DNA from: Candidatus Hydrogenedentota bacterium
Lineage (GTDB): Bacteria > Hydrogenedentota > Hydrogenedentia > Hydrogenedentales > SLHB01
Assembly (NCBI GenBank): GCA_013359265.1
Contig: JABWCD010000012.1
Coordinates: 72,458 to 136,457, forward strand
DNA: 64,000 nt
Direction of reading: 5' to 3'
Positions 17,236 to 25,974 of this stretch are shown here, piece by piece. Within the stretch, counting starts at the first letter, position 1, and each line of letters opens with the position of its first letter. The translations under genes and the position numbers were made by a program. Under the pieces are notes generated by a model. It saw nothing but the letters and a program-made list of their open reading frames with translations, did not search any database and was not told the DNA's origin.

Positions 17236-18159
17236 ATGTCGTCCACGACCGAGATTCGCTTTTCGGACTTTGTCCGGATCGAGAATATCCGGTGTCCGAT
17301 TATCGCACGAGACTGGGCCGAGGCGATCCGCGAACTTGTCACGTTGCTGCATCGCAACGGAGGCGGCTTCGATCTGGACTCGACGATTGACCGTTGTTTG
17401 CGCCGCGAGGCGGCGTCTTCGACGGTCATAGCGCCGCGGCTGGCGTTGCTGCATGTGCGGGTGGACACGATCGATCGCGTGCTTGTCGCAGTGGGCATTG
17501 CACCGGGCGGCATTGCGTTTCCCACGAAGACGCGCGGTACGGTCGAAGCCATCATTCTCCTCTTAAGCCCGCGGACGGACCCCGACCTTTACTTGCAGAC
17601 GCTCGCGGCGGTCACGCGCGACCTGCACGCGGAAAGCGCGCGGGAGCGGCTCGTCCAATGCCAAACGGCGGGTGAAGTCCACGAGTTTTTTCTTGAATCC
17701 AGCGGCGAATTGCCCCCGCACCTGCTCGCGCGCGACGTGATGGAAAAGCATGCAGTCACGATCCTGGAAACGGACACCCTGCGCGAAGCGATTGATGCAA
17801 TGTGTTCGCAGCGGCTGATGGATGTGACGGTAGTCGACGAGGAAGGCGACCTGCGCGGGGCGGTATCGCTCGAGGACATCCTGCGGCTGAGCCTGCCCGA
17901 ACACCTGTTATGGATGCACGATCTCACGCCGCTGCTGCGGTTCGAGCCGTTCGCGGAATTGTTGCGGCAGGACCGCGATCGCAAGGTGGCGGATTTCATG
18001 CGCGAGCGCGTGTTGACGGTCCCGCCGGACATGCCCGCGATCCAGGTGGCGAAGTTGTTTCTAACCGAAGGCGAGCGGCAGGTGCGGGTCGTCGATGGAC
18101 GACGCTTACTCGGCACAATCGAATTGCGCGATTTTATGGCGATGTTGTTTTGGGCGTAG
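17236..18159 (+). CDS. PTS EIIA-like domain plus tandem CBS domains
   Basis: A 307 aa cytoplasmic protein. Residues about 10-150 match the fructose/mannitol-type EIIA fold, with the phosphorylatable-type His in IAPRLALLHVRVD and VEAIILLLSPRTDPDLYLQTLAAVTR at the end. Residues about 160-307 form a CBS pair (LARDVMEKHAVTILETDTL, VTVVDEEGDLRGAVSLEDI; VADFMRERVLTVPPDMPAI, VRVVDGRRLLGTIELRDFM). CBS pairs usually bind adenine nucleotides. The transporter gene starts 4 bases after this stop, so the protein is probably its regulatory partner, sensing PTS phosphorylation and energy charge. Two hairpins lie just upstream at 17179-17223. GGGGG before ATG 17236 sets the start. Confidence 0.8.
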   Translation: MSSTTEIRFSDFVRIENIRCPIIARDWAEAIRELVTLLHRNGGGFDLDSTIDRCLRREAASSTVIAPRLALLHVRVDTIDRVLVAVGIAPGGIAFPTKTRGTVEAIILLLSPRTDPDLYLQTLAAVTRDLHAESARERLVQCQTAGEVHEFFLESSGELPPHLLARDVMEKHAVTILETDTLREAIDAMCSQRLMDVTVVDEEGDLRGAVSLEDILRLSLPEHLLWMHDLTPLLRFEPFAELLRQDRDRKVADFMRERVLTVPPDMPAIQVAKLFLTEGERQVRVVDGRRLLGTIELRDFMAMLFWA

Positions 18160-18163
18160 TGCA

Positions 18164-19579
18164 ATGTCAGAACCAAAAGAAATCGTCGAGCTGACGACAC
18201 GGCAGTTCTTGTACCGGTTCGGCGTGTTGTTGTTTGCGAGTGTCGCGGCGGGCCTGGCGGGGGGCTTGCTCGGGCTCGAACTGCATCAGCAGGTTGCGTG
18301 CGCGGTGTTTCTGTCCATCGTCATTGGGACGCTCTTGTTCTGGAATTTTCGGCTGGCGATTGCGTTTCTTGGCATCTCGGTCCTGGTAATAACGAAATCG
18401 CTAAACATCCCCCACTTTGTCGAGTCGTCCGCGTTGCCCGTGATTCTCTTTCTCGTCGGCATGATGATTATCGTCGGGGCGCTGCGCGATCTCGGATTCT
18501 TCACGTGGGTCGTGCAATCCATCGTGGAAATGCCGCACATGACCGGCACGCGATTTGTCGTGGCGGTGTCAATCGTGTCGGCATTGCTTGCGTGCGCAGT
18601 GGACGAGGTGACGTCGATTATCTTTACGACGACCTTGGTTTTTCAGGTGTGCGATCGGCTGAAACTGAACCCGGCGCCGTACGTGATCATCTGTGTTTTG
18701 TGTACGAACACCGGCAGTTCGGGAACCATGCTTGGCAACCCGGTGGGCATCTATATCGGGGCGAAGGCCGGCTTGACGTTTCTGGATTTCCTAGTCTGGG
18801 CGTTCCCGATCATGACCGTCGCGCTCGGGACGACGCTTGGCATCACGCTCCTGTGGTACCGGCGCGAACTGCGGGAGTTCGACGTGCGATTGGAGGAACG
18901 GCTCAACCGTCACCTGAGCCTCGCGCCGAGAGTGGACGTGCCGTACAAACGCGGGTTGGCACTACTCGCGGCCACGGTGGTTTTCATCGCGTCGCACCAC
19001 TATCTGGAGCGGGTGTTCGGTCTGGACACGAACAGCATCCTGCTTGTCGCGCCGTTGGCGTGCGCCGGGATGATAATGATTGTGCGGCGGGACCGAGCGC
19101 GGCATTACGTGGAGCACGAGGTAGACTGGTGGACGCTGCTGTTCTTCATGATGTTGTTCGCCGTCGCGGGAACGCTGGAGTACTCCGGTGTGACGGGGTT
19201 GTTTGCGCAAAGTTTTACGCGCCACTTCGGCGAATCGCTGTTCGTGCTGGTGCCGCTCATCACGGCGGTGTCGGCAATTGGATCGGCGTTTGTGGACAAC
19301 GTGATCTTCGTTGCGGCGTTTTCGCCGGTCATCGAGGAATTGAGCGCCAACGTACACGCGATGCCACTCTGGTGGGGGCTGCTTTACGGCGCGTGCCTTG
19401 GCGGCAACATCACGCTCATCGGGAGTACGGCGAACATCGTTGCGCTGGGCATGCTCGAGAAGCATTATCGCGCGCACGTTCGATTTCTGGATTGGCTGCT
19501 CGTCGGAGGGCTGACCGCGGTTGTGGCGTGCACGATCGCGTGTGTTGCGGTGCTGGCATTGAGCCAGTGGATGCCGTAG
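18164..19579 (+). CDS. ion-transporter-superfamily permease (ArsB/NhaD/CitMHS-like)
   Basis: A 471 aa inner-membrane protein with about 11-12 hydrophobic helices. NTGSSGTMLGNPVGIYIGA and SAFVDNVIFVAAFSPVIEEL are the two symmetric helix-break motifs of the IT superfamily (SLC13, ArsB, NhaD). The sequence ends in LGGNITLIGSTANIVALGML, which is also typical. Members carry Na+/H+, arsenite or di/tricarboxylates; the ion here is not determined. It follows the EIIA-CBS gene by 4 bases, so the pair is one operon and the transporter is probably gated by its neighbour. Confidence 0.82.
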   Translation: MSEPKEIVELTTRQFLYRFGVLLFASVAAGLAGGLLGLELHQQVACAVFLSIVIGTLLFWNFRLAIAFLGISVLVITKSLNIPHFVESSALPVILFLVGMMIIVGALRDLGFFTWVVQSIVEMPHMTGTRFVVAVSIVSALLACAVDEVTSIIFTTTLVFQVCDRLKLNPAPYVIICVLCTNTGSSGTMLGNPVGIYIGAKAGLTFLDFLVWAFPIMTVALGTTLGITLLWYRRELREFDVRLEERLNRHLSLAPRVDVPYKRGLALLAATVVFIASHHYLERVFGLDTNSILLVAPLACAGMIMIVRRDRARHYVEHEVDWWTLLFFMMLFAVAGTLEYSGVTGLFAQSFTRHFGESLFVLVPLITAVSAIGSAFVDNVIFVAAFSPVIEELSANVHAMPLWWGLLYGACLGGNITLIGSTANIVALGMLEKHYRAHVRFLDWLLVGGLTAVVACTIACVAVLALSQWMP

Positions 19580-19908
19580 GGCGAGGAACCAAGGGGGCAC
19601 AGCGCGAAATAGCCGCAACCAAGGGGTTTTATCGATCCATTTCAGATTTGAAATCTCAGAATTTCAGAGAACGAACACACTACTGTCAAAAGGCTTACGC
19701 GAGAAGTGCAGAATCTTTCGGATATCTTCGGCGGAATCGATCTAGAGCAACTCAAGTTTGAGCACGCCGTCTGCTTCGTGCTCGTGCTCGTGAGTCGTTA
19801 TCTTACTCGCACTCGATACTCGAAAAGATCGAGTACGATGACGCCAAGGAGCACGGGCACGCGGTGCGGTCGTCCTTGAAACGCTCTAAAGTACGCGCCG
19901 CATTCGAA
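19580..19908. other. intergenic region with dispersed repeat D
   Basis: It holds the fourth copy of the dispersed repeat (19602-19741), then a run related to GAGCAC hexamers on the minus strand (about 19777-19795) and a small inverted repeat TACTCG/CGAGTA. No gene was seen. The neighbouring genes converge here. Confidence 0.6.
19602..19741 (+). repeat. dispersed ~130 bp repeat, copy D
   Basis: GCGCGAAATAGCCGCAACC, TTTGAAATCTCAGAATTTCA and GGATATCTTCGGCGGAATCG match copy A in order and spacing, 17 kb away. The central palindrome is broken by one change (CAGATTTGAAAT). Confidence 0.85.
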
Positions 19909-21075
19909 TCAATGTATTGCGGTGGACTTCACGGGCGGTAACGCGAGAACGCTTCCGAGACTGTGCGAGGCCTCGGGGACCTGGCCCGCGTGGGTGGATG
20001 CGGGTGCGTCGAGCACAGGTGCATGGGTTGGTTCGGCGCTTGGCAATCCCTCGGCCGCGGTGGGGGCGTCCGCGTGCGTGGCGCCATCCCGCGAATGCGC
20101 GGTGTCGGCGTGATCGGAAGCGGCTGGTTCTGCGGGACCGGTGGATGGTTCGGCGTGCGGCCCGGCTGCTGCCGTATTGGAGTGGGCGGCGCCGGTTTCC
20201 CCGCCGGTGGCGGGAACGTCCGTTTGTCCGGTGACACTGTCTGACGCGGGGTCCGCGTCGAGCGCGGCAACGTCTTGCTCGGGTTCGTCGGAGATTGTGC
20301 TGCCGAGCATGGCGTCGAGCGCGTTCTCGTCGTAGATCACGAAATCGACGCGCCGGTTTTTCGATCGGCCCTCGGGGGTGTCGTTCGTTGCGACGGGGCG
20401 ATACTCGCCGTAGCCACTGGCGGAGAACATATCGGGCGGCAGTCCGGCCGCGTCGGTCAGCGCCATGATGACGTTTACGGCGCGGGCGGTGGAAAGCTCG
20501 AAGTTGTTCTTGTACGTACCGCTGATGGGGACGTTGTCGGTGTGGCCTTCGACGTGGATGTTGTAGTCGCGCGCGCCGAGGACTTCCGCGACGGGCTTGA
20601 GGAGTTCGACGGCCGCGGGCGTGAGCTCGGCGCTACCGGGATCGAAGAGCAGCGAGTCGGACAACTCCATGACGAGCTTGGGGCCCTTGGGGTCGACTTT
20701 CGTGGTGACGGATTCGGAGAGACCGCGCTTCGCCATAAGCGCATCGAGATCGTTCTTGAGCGCTTTGATGCGGCGCGTGCGCACGTCGCCTTCCGAACCT
20801 TTGTTGCGCGTGCCGTGGCGGGCGTCGCCGTCGGCCTTGTTCGGCAGGATCGAATTGCCCGAGATTGGTTGGCCGCCGGTTCCGACGGAACTCAGCGCCG
20901 GCTTTCCGAATACGTGAGACAAGCCGGACGCCAGGGCCTTAAACTTCTCAGCGTCAGTGCGGGACATCGAGTACATGACGACGAAAAACACCATGAGGAG
21001 CGTAATCAGGTCGGCGTAGGTGATGAGCCAGCGTTCGTCGTTCTCGTGCTCTTCATGCGCCTTCTTCATTTCCAT
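19909..21075 (-). CDS. motB: flagellar stator protein MotB (OmpA/MotB family)
   Basis: A 388 aa stator subunit that anchors the proton channel to peptidoglycan. ERWLITYADLITLLMVFFVV holds the single N-terminal membrane helix with the proton-carrying Asp of the YADL motif. A plug/linker follows, then the OmpA-like domain (VEGHTDNVPISG, NFELSTARAVNVI, GYGEYRPVATNDTPEGRSKNRRVD) at about 165-260. The last ~120 residues are an Ala/Pro/Thr/His-rich low-complexity tail, unusually long for MotB. AAGGAA lies about 10 bases before ATG 21075. It follows motA by 54 bases. No other flagellar gene is in the window, so a role in another ion-driven machine is possible. Confidence 0.9.
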   Translation of the reverse strand: MEMKKAHEEHENDERWLITYADLITLLMVFFVVMYSMSRTDAEKFKALASGLSHVFGKPALSSVGTGGQPISGNSILPNKADGDARHGTRNKGSEGDVRTRRIKALKNDLDALMAKRGLSESVTTKVDPKGPKLVMELSDSLLFDPGSAELTPAAVELLKPVAEVLGARDYNIHVEGHTDNVPISGTYKNNFELSTARAVNVIMALTDAAGLPPDMFSASGYGEYRPVATNDTPEGRSKNRRVDFVIYDENALDAMLGSTISDEPEQDVAALDADPASDSVTGQTDVPATGGETGAAHSNTAAAGPHAEPSTGPAEPAASDHADTAHSRDGATHADAPTAAEGLPSAEPTHAPVLDAPASTHAGQVPEASHSLGSVLALPPVKSTAIH

Positions 21076-21129
21076 GCCGAGTCGTTTCCTTGTGCGTCCG
21101 ATGGGCCGAACCGGGATTCGGCTTCAGTT

Positions 21130-21900
21130 CTAGGCGGCTTTCGCATCGCCTTTGCCGTGGCCGGTGAAGAACGACATAAGTTTTTGCTTGACGATGTGCG
21201 GGCTATCGCCGCCGTAGAGCGACAAGACGCCTTCGACGATCATGGTGCGGCTCATCGCTTCTTCTTTGGCGATCGTGCCGAATTTCTTGGCGATTGGCAG
21301 GAAGATGAGGTTTGCAAACGATACGCCGTAGAAGGTCGCGATGAACGCCATAGCGATCGATGGACCCAGCGAGTCGGGATTGGACAGGTTTCCGAGCACG
21401 TGGATAAGGCCCATGACGGTACCGATAATCCCCATCGTCGGCGCAAATCCGCCCGCGGTTTTGAAAACGTCGGCTGACGTTTTGATGCCCTCCTCCTCGA
21501 CGTAGATTTCCGTCATCATGATTTGCTTCACCAGTTCGGGATTGGTACCGTCGATCACCAAGCGAAGGCCGCGCCGCAGGAACGGGTGATCGACTTTCAG
21601 TTTTTGGTTTTCAAGGGCGAGAATCCCTTCTTTGCGCGCGATGGTGGCGAGTTGCACGAACATATCGGTGATCGCGCGCGGCTCGATCCCCGGTTTGCGA
21701 ATCAGCAACCCGAGCTTCTTGACGACGTCGATCATTTGATGGAGCGTATAGCCTGTGCTTGTGGCGCCCAAGGTCCCGCCGGCGATGATCATGAGTGCGG
21801 AGGGGGCGAAGAGTGCGGAAAGATGGGTGCCTTCCAACACGGCGCCGACCAGGATGGCGCTAATGCCCAGTACCAATCCGATGATTGTTAACGGTTCCAT
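21130..21900 (-). CDS. motA: flagellar stator protein MotA
   Basis: A 256 aa membrane protein of the MotA/TolQ/ExbB family. It starts MEPLTIIGLVLGISAILVGAVLEG, with a second helix FAPSALMIIAGGTLGATSTG, a charged cytoplasmic loop, and the helix pair KTAGGFAPTMGIIGTVMGLI and MAFIATFYGVSFANLIFLPI. With MotB it forms the ion-conducting stator of the flagellar motor. AGGAGA precedes ATG 21900. It is the first gene of a motA-motB operon reading away from the crotonase gene. Confidence 0.93.
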   Translation of the reverse strand: MEPLTIIGLVLGISAILVGAVLEGTHLSALFAPSALMIIAGGTLGATSTGYTLHQMIDVVKKLGLLIRKPGIEPRAITDMFVQLATIARKEGILALENQKLKVDHPFLRRGLRLVIDGTNPELVKQIMMTEIYVEEEGIKTSADVFKTAGGFAPTMGIIGTVMGLIHVLGNLSNPDSLGPSIAMAFIATFYGVSFANLIFLPIAKKFGTIAKEEAMSRTMIVEGVLSLYGGDSPHIVKQKLMSFFTGHGKGDAKAA

Positions 21901-22098
21901 GTGCGCACGTCTCCTTTGTGCATACGGCCAGCGACACGCTGTTGTTGGGTCTCAGCGCCTGTGTCGATTTTATCAGAGCGCGTCAATAATTTCCACACAT
22001 TTGTTCTTGCTGTTAAGTGTAGTTTCTACAGGTAGTTACGAATAGTCATGCGGGATTTGCGGAGCTAATTTGGGTAGAAAAGATGGAGAAATGCACAG

Positions 22099-22902
22099 AT
22101 GTCATCCCCGTATATATCGACTGAAATTCAAGAAAATCTTTTCATAGTATCGCTCAAACGGGCTGAAAAGCGCAATGCGCTAACTTTCGACATGGTGATT
22201 GCGTTGGGCGAGTCGGTCGCAGAGGTGGATAAGTTCCCCGGTCTGCGCGCGGTCATCGTGCGCGGGGAGGGGCCGATTTTTTCGGCGGGTGTGGACATCG
22301 CGTCCCTGGTGCAGATGCGTGTGGAGGCGGGAGAGGCGAACGCCGCGCGCTGGCTTCGGCGCGGCGCGGATCGTTTGCAGTACGCCCTTCACCAGATCGA
22401 ATCGACGGAGTTGCCGGTGATCGGCGCGTTGCACGGCCAGGTGATCGGGCTCGGGCTCGAGGTGGCGCTGGCGTTCGACTTGCGCGTGTGCGCGCCGGGG
22501 TGCCTGTTCAGTATTCCGGAAGCGCGGATGGGCTTGGTGGCGGACGTGGGCGGGACGACGCGGTTGAGCAGGACGATTGGGCCGTCGCGAGCAAAGGACA
22601 TGTTGATGACCGCGCGCGCGATTGGCGCGGAGGAAGCGTTGCAGTGGGGATTGGTGAACCGCGTCGCCGAAGACGGCGACGCGTTCGCGGGAGCGGTGGC
22701 GCTTGCGAACGAGATTGCGAAGAATGCTCCGCTTGCGGTAGGCATGGCCAAGCGCATCGTCGATCAGGGCGACGGCCTGGACAAACATTCGCAGATGGTC
22801 ATCGAGCGTTGGGCGCAGAGCCAACTGATTACGACGGACGACGTGACTGAGGCGGCGGCGGCATTTTTTGAGAAACGGGTGCCGGAGTTTAAGGGGAAAT
22901 AA
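22099..22902 (+). CDS. crotonase family (enoyl-CoA hydratase/isomerase)
   Basis: A 267 aa crotonase-fold enzyme. The FSAGVDIASL block forms one half of the oxyanion hole and GALHGQVIGLGLEVALAFDLR the other, followed by IPEARMGLVADVGGTTRL. The Asp in VADVGG, where hydratases usually carry the second Glu, is typical of dienoyl-CoA isomerase (ECH1-like) members, so isomerisation of dienoyl-CoA is more likely than simple hydration. The start at 22099 follows GGAGA. No other beta-oxidation gene is nearby. It is divergent from motA, with a 198 bp intergenic region. Confidence 0.88.
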   Translation: MSSPYISTEIQENLFIVSLKRAEKRNALTFDMVIALGESVAEVDKFPGLRAVIVRGEGPIFSAGVDIASLVQMRVEAGEANAARWLRRGADRLQYALHQIESTELPVIGALHGQVIGLGLEVALAFDLRVCAPGCLFSIPEARMGLVADVGGTTRLSRTIGPSRAKDMLMTARAIGAEEALQWGLVNRVAEDGDAFAGAVALANEIAKNAPLAVGMAKRIVDQGDGLDKHSQMVIERWAQSQLITTDDVTEAAAAFFEKRVPEFKGK

Positions 22903-22915
22903 GCGGGCCGCGCGG

Positions 22916-22960
22916 TTGGGAAGAATGGGAGCATTGCGAGTGATGGGAGCAATGGGGCGG
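22916..22960. repeat. 9 bp periodic repeat (ATGGGAnnn)
   Basis: Five consecutive 9-mers (TTGGGAAGA, ATGGGAGCA, TTGCGAGTG, ATGGGAGCA, ATGGGGCGG) lie between the crotonase stop and lgt. A second array of the same motif is at 55357-55410. Confidence 0.6.
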
Positions 22961-23030
22961 GGCGGCGAGCAGACGTCAAATGAATTGAGATGTCTTGTAT
23001 CGGCTGGGCGAGGAAATAATTTCACACGGC

Positions 23031-23831
23031 ATGCGTCCTGAACTGTTTCAACTTTATGGTGTGCCGGTTTACGCGTACCGCACGTTGCTGGCGATGGCGT
23101 TCGTGGTGTGCACGTTGTTGACGGTGCGCGCGAGCAGGAGACGGCCGGGCGGGATCGAGTTGTCGCCGATCATCGGGATTTGGGCGATGCTGGGATCGCT
23201 GGTGGGGGCGCACGCGTTCTACATCGTGCAATACGGAAACGCGCGCGATCTATGGCGCGCGTTTTTCGTGTGGGAAGGCGGACTTGTATTTTACGGCGGA
23301 CTGATTGGCGGGCTGGGAGCGGCGGGGGCGTATCTCGCGATCGTCAAGGTCCCGTTTTTGAATGCGGCGGACAGCGCGGCACCGTACCTTGCGTTGGGCG
23401 AATCGATCACGCGGATTGGATGTCTTTTGAACGGGTGCTGCTGGGGCGCTGCGTGTCATTTGCCGTGGGCGATCACATTTCCGGCGCACAGTCCGGCCTT
23501 TGACGCCCAGGTGGCTGCGGGCCAACTTGCGAGCACGGCGGAGCATGCGCTGCCGGTGCACCCGACGCAACTCTACATGCTCTTCGGTCTTGTTGCAGTG
23601 GCGATCGTGTTGGTGCGCGCGCTGGTTCGTGAGCGGCCCGCGGGTGTGGTATTCTTCGGGTACGTACTTTTGTATGGCGTGCTGCGGTTTCTCGTCGAAT
23701 TGGTGCGCGGCGACAGCGCTCGATCGGTAGCGGGGCTGACGGTGTCCGGCGCGATAAGCGCCGCCTTCGTGGCACTGGGTATCGCCGCGTGCACGTATCT
23801 TATGCGCAGGCCAAGGAGTTTGCCTGAATGA
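23031..23831 (+). CDS. lgt: prolipoprotein diacylglyceryl transferase Lgt
   Basis: A 266 aa inner-membrane enzyme that moves diacylglycerol from phosphatidylglycerol to the lipobox Cys of prolipoproteins, the first step in maturing the lipoproteins encoded in this window. It has about seven hydrophobic segments. GGLVFYGGLIGGLGAAGAYL and the signature region ESITRIGCLLNGCCWG, followed by LPWAITFPAHSPAF and VHPTQLYMLFGL, match Lgt variants with the RxGCxLNGCCxG form. ATG 23031 is chosen because conserved homology starts there; AGGAAA is rather far (13 bases), so an upstream TTG at 22995 is possible. The last 4 bases overlap the next gene (ATGA). Confidence 0.92.
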   Translation: MRPELFQLYGVPVYAYRTLLAMAFVVCTLLTVRASRRRPGGIELSPIIGIWAMLGSLVGAHAFYIVQYGNARDLWRAFFVWEGGLVFYGGLIGGLGAAGAYLAIVKVPFLNAADSAAPYLALGESITRIGCLLNGCCWGAACHLPWAITFPAHSPAFDAQVAAGQLASTAEHALPVHPTQLYMLFGLVAVAIVLVRALVRERPAGVVFFGYVLLYGVLRFLVELVRGDSARSVAGLTVSGAISAAFVALGIAACTYLMRRPRSLPE

Positions 23832-25267
23832 ACCGGTTGGCAGGTATTGCCGTGCTTATGTTGATTCCGCGGCTGCTCGCGGCGCAACCGCTCGACATTT
23901 CGAAATTTGTCGGCGACGACTGGTACGGGCTGTACTTGAACGGCCAGAAGTCCGGCTACATGGTGAGTTCGGTGAAGCAGGAAGCGGACGGCACGATCGT
24001 TGTGGTGGAAGACGCGCAGTTCAAGATGCTGATGCAGAACGTGCCACAGGACCTGCGCACGTTTTCCAAGCATACGTACGCGGCGGACGGCGCGCTGCTG
24101 CGGTTCGAGCAGGTCGTGCAGGACAGCAAGGGCAAGGCCGTTTTCGAGGGCGTCGTCGAACCGAGCGGTCTTAAACTGCAATCGACGGTGAGCGGCGAAA
24201 CGAAGGTAGACACGTTGCCGGCGCCGAAGGAGACGTTGCGCGACGCGATGAAGCAGTCGATGCTGGCGAACCCGGGGGCGAAGGTGGGCGACAAGATTGC
24301 GTTCACGTACTTCGAGCCGTTGATGGGAGCGGAAGACGAGGGGCGGTGCGAGATCGTTGCGGAAGAGACGCGTGTACTCGAGGGGGCGCCGACGAAGGTC
24401 TTCAAGATCGAGACGCACCTGGCGTTCACGGGTTTGAACACCATATCGTACGTGACGGAAAACGGGGCGCTGCTCGAGGACATCATCGCCGGGCTCATTA
24501 CGATGCGGCTCGAACCGGAATTGGTGGCGAAGGACGTTAATTACGTCAACGACGTGTTGGTATCGAATGCCGCGTACGTCAACGAACCGATCGAGGACCC
24601 ACGCGGGAGGGACTCGCTGCGGTTGTCGATTAAAGGTCCGCTGACTTCGGCGCATCTGTTTAACGACGAGCGCCAATTCCTGGCGCAGAAGGGCGATCGC
24701 TTCGAGTTCACGGCAAGGGCGATATCGTTGGCGGGGTTCACGTCCGCGCAACTGCCCATCACCGAGGAAAGCACGGCGGAATGGCTGAAGCCGACGCGTT
24801 TCGTGCAGAGTGACGATTCCCGGATCGTTGCGAAGGCGAAGGAAATCGTCGGCGACGAGAAGGACTCGATGAAGGCGGCGGAGAAGCTTTGCGCGTGGGT
24901 GTATGGAAATGTGCGCACGTCGTTTTCCGCTCGGCTGACCAACGCACTGGAGGTGTTGGACAGCCTTGAGGGGGACTGCACCGAACACAGCGTGTTGTTC
25001 GTAGCGCTGGCGCGCGCGGCGGGGTTGCCCGCGCGGGAAGTTGCGGGCCTTATCTACATGGACGGCGCGAAGCCGGGGTTCTACTTTCACGAGTGGGCCA
25101 AAGTATGGGTCGGCAAATGGATCGACATGGACCCGACTTGGAACCAGCCGCTGGCGGACGTAACGCACATCAAGCTCGGCGAGGGGGACATTTTTCAGCA
25201 GGCGCAGTTGATACCAATCATCGGAAAAATCCAGGTGGAAGTGGTGGAAGATGGGAACGCGGGGTAG
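23828..25267 (+). CDS. secreted transglutaminase-like (cysteine-protease-fold) protein
   Basis: A 479 aa exported protein starting MNRLAGIAVLMLIPRLLAAQ. An N-terminal beta-rich region of about 300 residues (YGLYLNGQKSGYMVSS, FVQSDDSRIVAKAKEIVG) leads to a transglutaminase-core domain with the full triad: Cys in LEGDCTEHSVLF, His in YFHEWAKVWVG and Asp in MDPTWNQPL. Bacterial members act as peptidases or amidases on proteins or peptidoglycan. The ATG overlaps the lgt stop, so translation is coupled, and the following lipoprotein gene lies 33 bases on. Substrate not known. Confidence 0.85.
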   Translation: MNRLAGIAVLMLIPRLLAAQPLDISKFVGDDWYGLYLNGQKSGYMVSSVKQEADGTIVVVEDAQFKMLMQNVPQDLRTFSKHTYAADGALLRFEQVVQDSKGKAVFEGVVEPSGLKLQSTVSGETKVDTLPAPKETLRDAMKQSMLANPGAKVGDKIAFTYFEPLMGAEDEGRCEIVAEETRVLEGAPTKVFKIETHLAFTGLNTISYVTENGALLEDIIAGLITMRLEPELVAKDVNYVNDVLVSNAAYVNEPIEDPRGRDSLRLSIKGPLTSAHLFNDERQFLAQKGDRFEFTARAISLAGFTSAQLPITEESTAEWLKPTRFVQSDDSRIVAKAKEIVGDEKDSMKAAEKLCAWVYGNVRTSFSARLTNALEVLDSLEGDCTEHSVLFVALARAAGLPAREVAGLIYMDGAKPGFYFHEWAKVWVGKWIDMDPTWNQPLADVTHIKLGEGDIFQQAQLIPIIGKIQVEVVEDGNAG

Positions 25268-25300
25268 CGTCGCCGCGCGGGAAGCCGGGAAATCAGCGGA

Positions 25301-25930
25301 ATGGTACGGAACGGTTTCATTTCGGTCTTAGTTGTGGTTGGCATTGTCGCGGGGTGCGCGACGGGCCCGATGGCGGCGCTGCCCAAACATGCGCCGGTGG
25401 ACCGCGCGGAATTGGATCGTAACGTGGATGCGGTGCTCGCGTACGTCAGCGGATCGTCCGGCGCGGCGCCGGACGGACTGCTTGCGCCCGCGCCGCGGGA
25501 CAAATCGGACAAGGTCGATGAGCACGATCCGATGACGGCGGCGGAGTGCATGCGTGAACATTGCGCCGAGGTCGCCGCGTTGAAGTCGCAGGGCGTGCTT
25601 GGCGAAGACAACCGGGGTTATCTGGAATTGCGCAATACCGATCTCTTTGCAACGCCGGCGGACAAGAACGCAGTGCAGAAGGCGATGGCTGTCGAGAACG
25701 ATTGCCGTAAGACGCTGTACCGCGGGATTGCCCGCGCGGGCGAGGAGAAGGGGCTTACCCTGACACGTGTGGAGCGCGCGTTTGCCGCGCGGCGTCTGGC
25801 GAAGGCCACTTCCGGCGCGGTCGTACAGGCGCCGTCGAACGACGACGAATATGCGCTGTTCCAGGAATCCGCACTCGGCAAACAATTGGGTGCGGCGGTC
25901 AAACCAGGCGAGTGGATTACGCTGCCGTAA
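25301..25930 (+). CDS. lipoprotein, loosely DUF1318/YdbL-like
   Basis: A 209 aa predicted lipoprotein. MVRNGFISVLVVVGIVAGC ends in a lipobox (VAGC). The central block GVLGEDNRGYLELRN followed by VERAFAARRLAKATSGAVVQ recalls the DUF1318/YdbL family, in which a GE-x-x-x-G-Y-L motif precedes helical repeats; this resemblance is only suggestive. CMREHCAEVAALK adds two Cys. It probably belongs to the lgt-transglutaminase operon (33 bp gap). Role unknown. Confidence 0.7.
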   Translation: MVRNGFISVLVVVGIVAGCATGPMAALPKHAPVDRAELDRNVDAVLAYVSGSSGAAPDGLLAPAPRDKSDKVDEHDPMTAAECMREHCAEVAALKSQGVLGEDNRGYLELRNTDLFATPADKNAVQKAMAVENDCRKTLYRGIARAGEEKGLTLTRVERAFAARRLAKATSGAVVQAPSNDDEYALFQESALGKQLGAAVKPGEWITLP

Positions 25931-25939
25931 GCCGGCGCG

Positions 25940-25968
25940 TTGCCCTTACACGATGAACCCCGCATAAT
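25940..25968 (+). promoter_or_regulatory. promoter of the exosortase-like gene, leaderless configuration
   Basis: TTGCCC (25940-25945), a 17 bp spacer, then CATAAT (25963-25968). The expected transcription start, about 7 bases on, is the ATG at 25975 itself, and no Shine-Dalgarno is visible. Confidence 0.55.
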
Positions 25969-25974
25969 TACGCG

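Noticed and set aside
18298-19761. Plus-strand open frame of 487 codons running into the dispersed repeat
   Set aside because: It is an out-of-frame shadow of the ion-transporter gene; the product is Arg/Gly/His-rich with no membrane helices.
23573-25168. Long minus-strand open frame of 531 codons
   Set aside because: It is the antisense of lgt and the transglutaminase-like gene, Arg-rich and without motifs.
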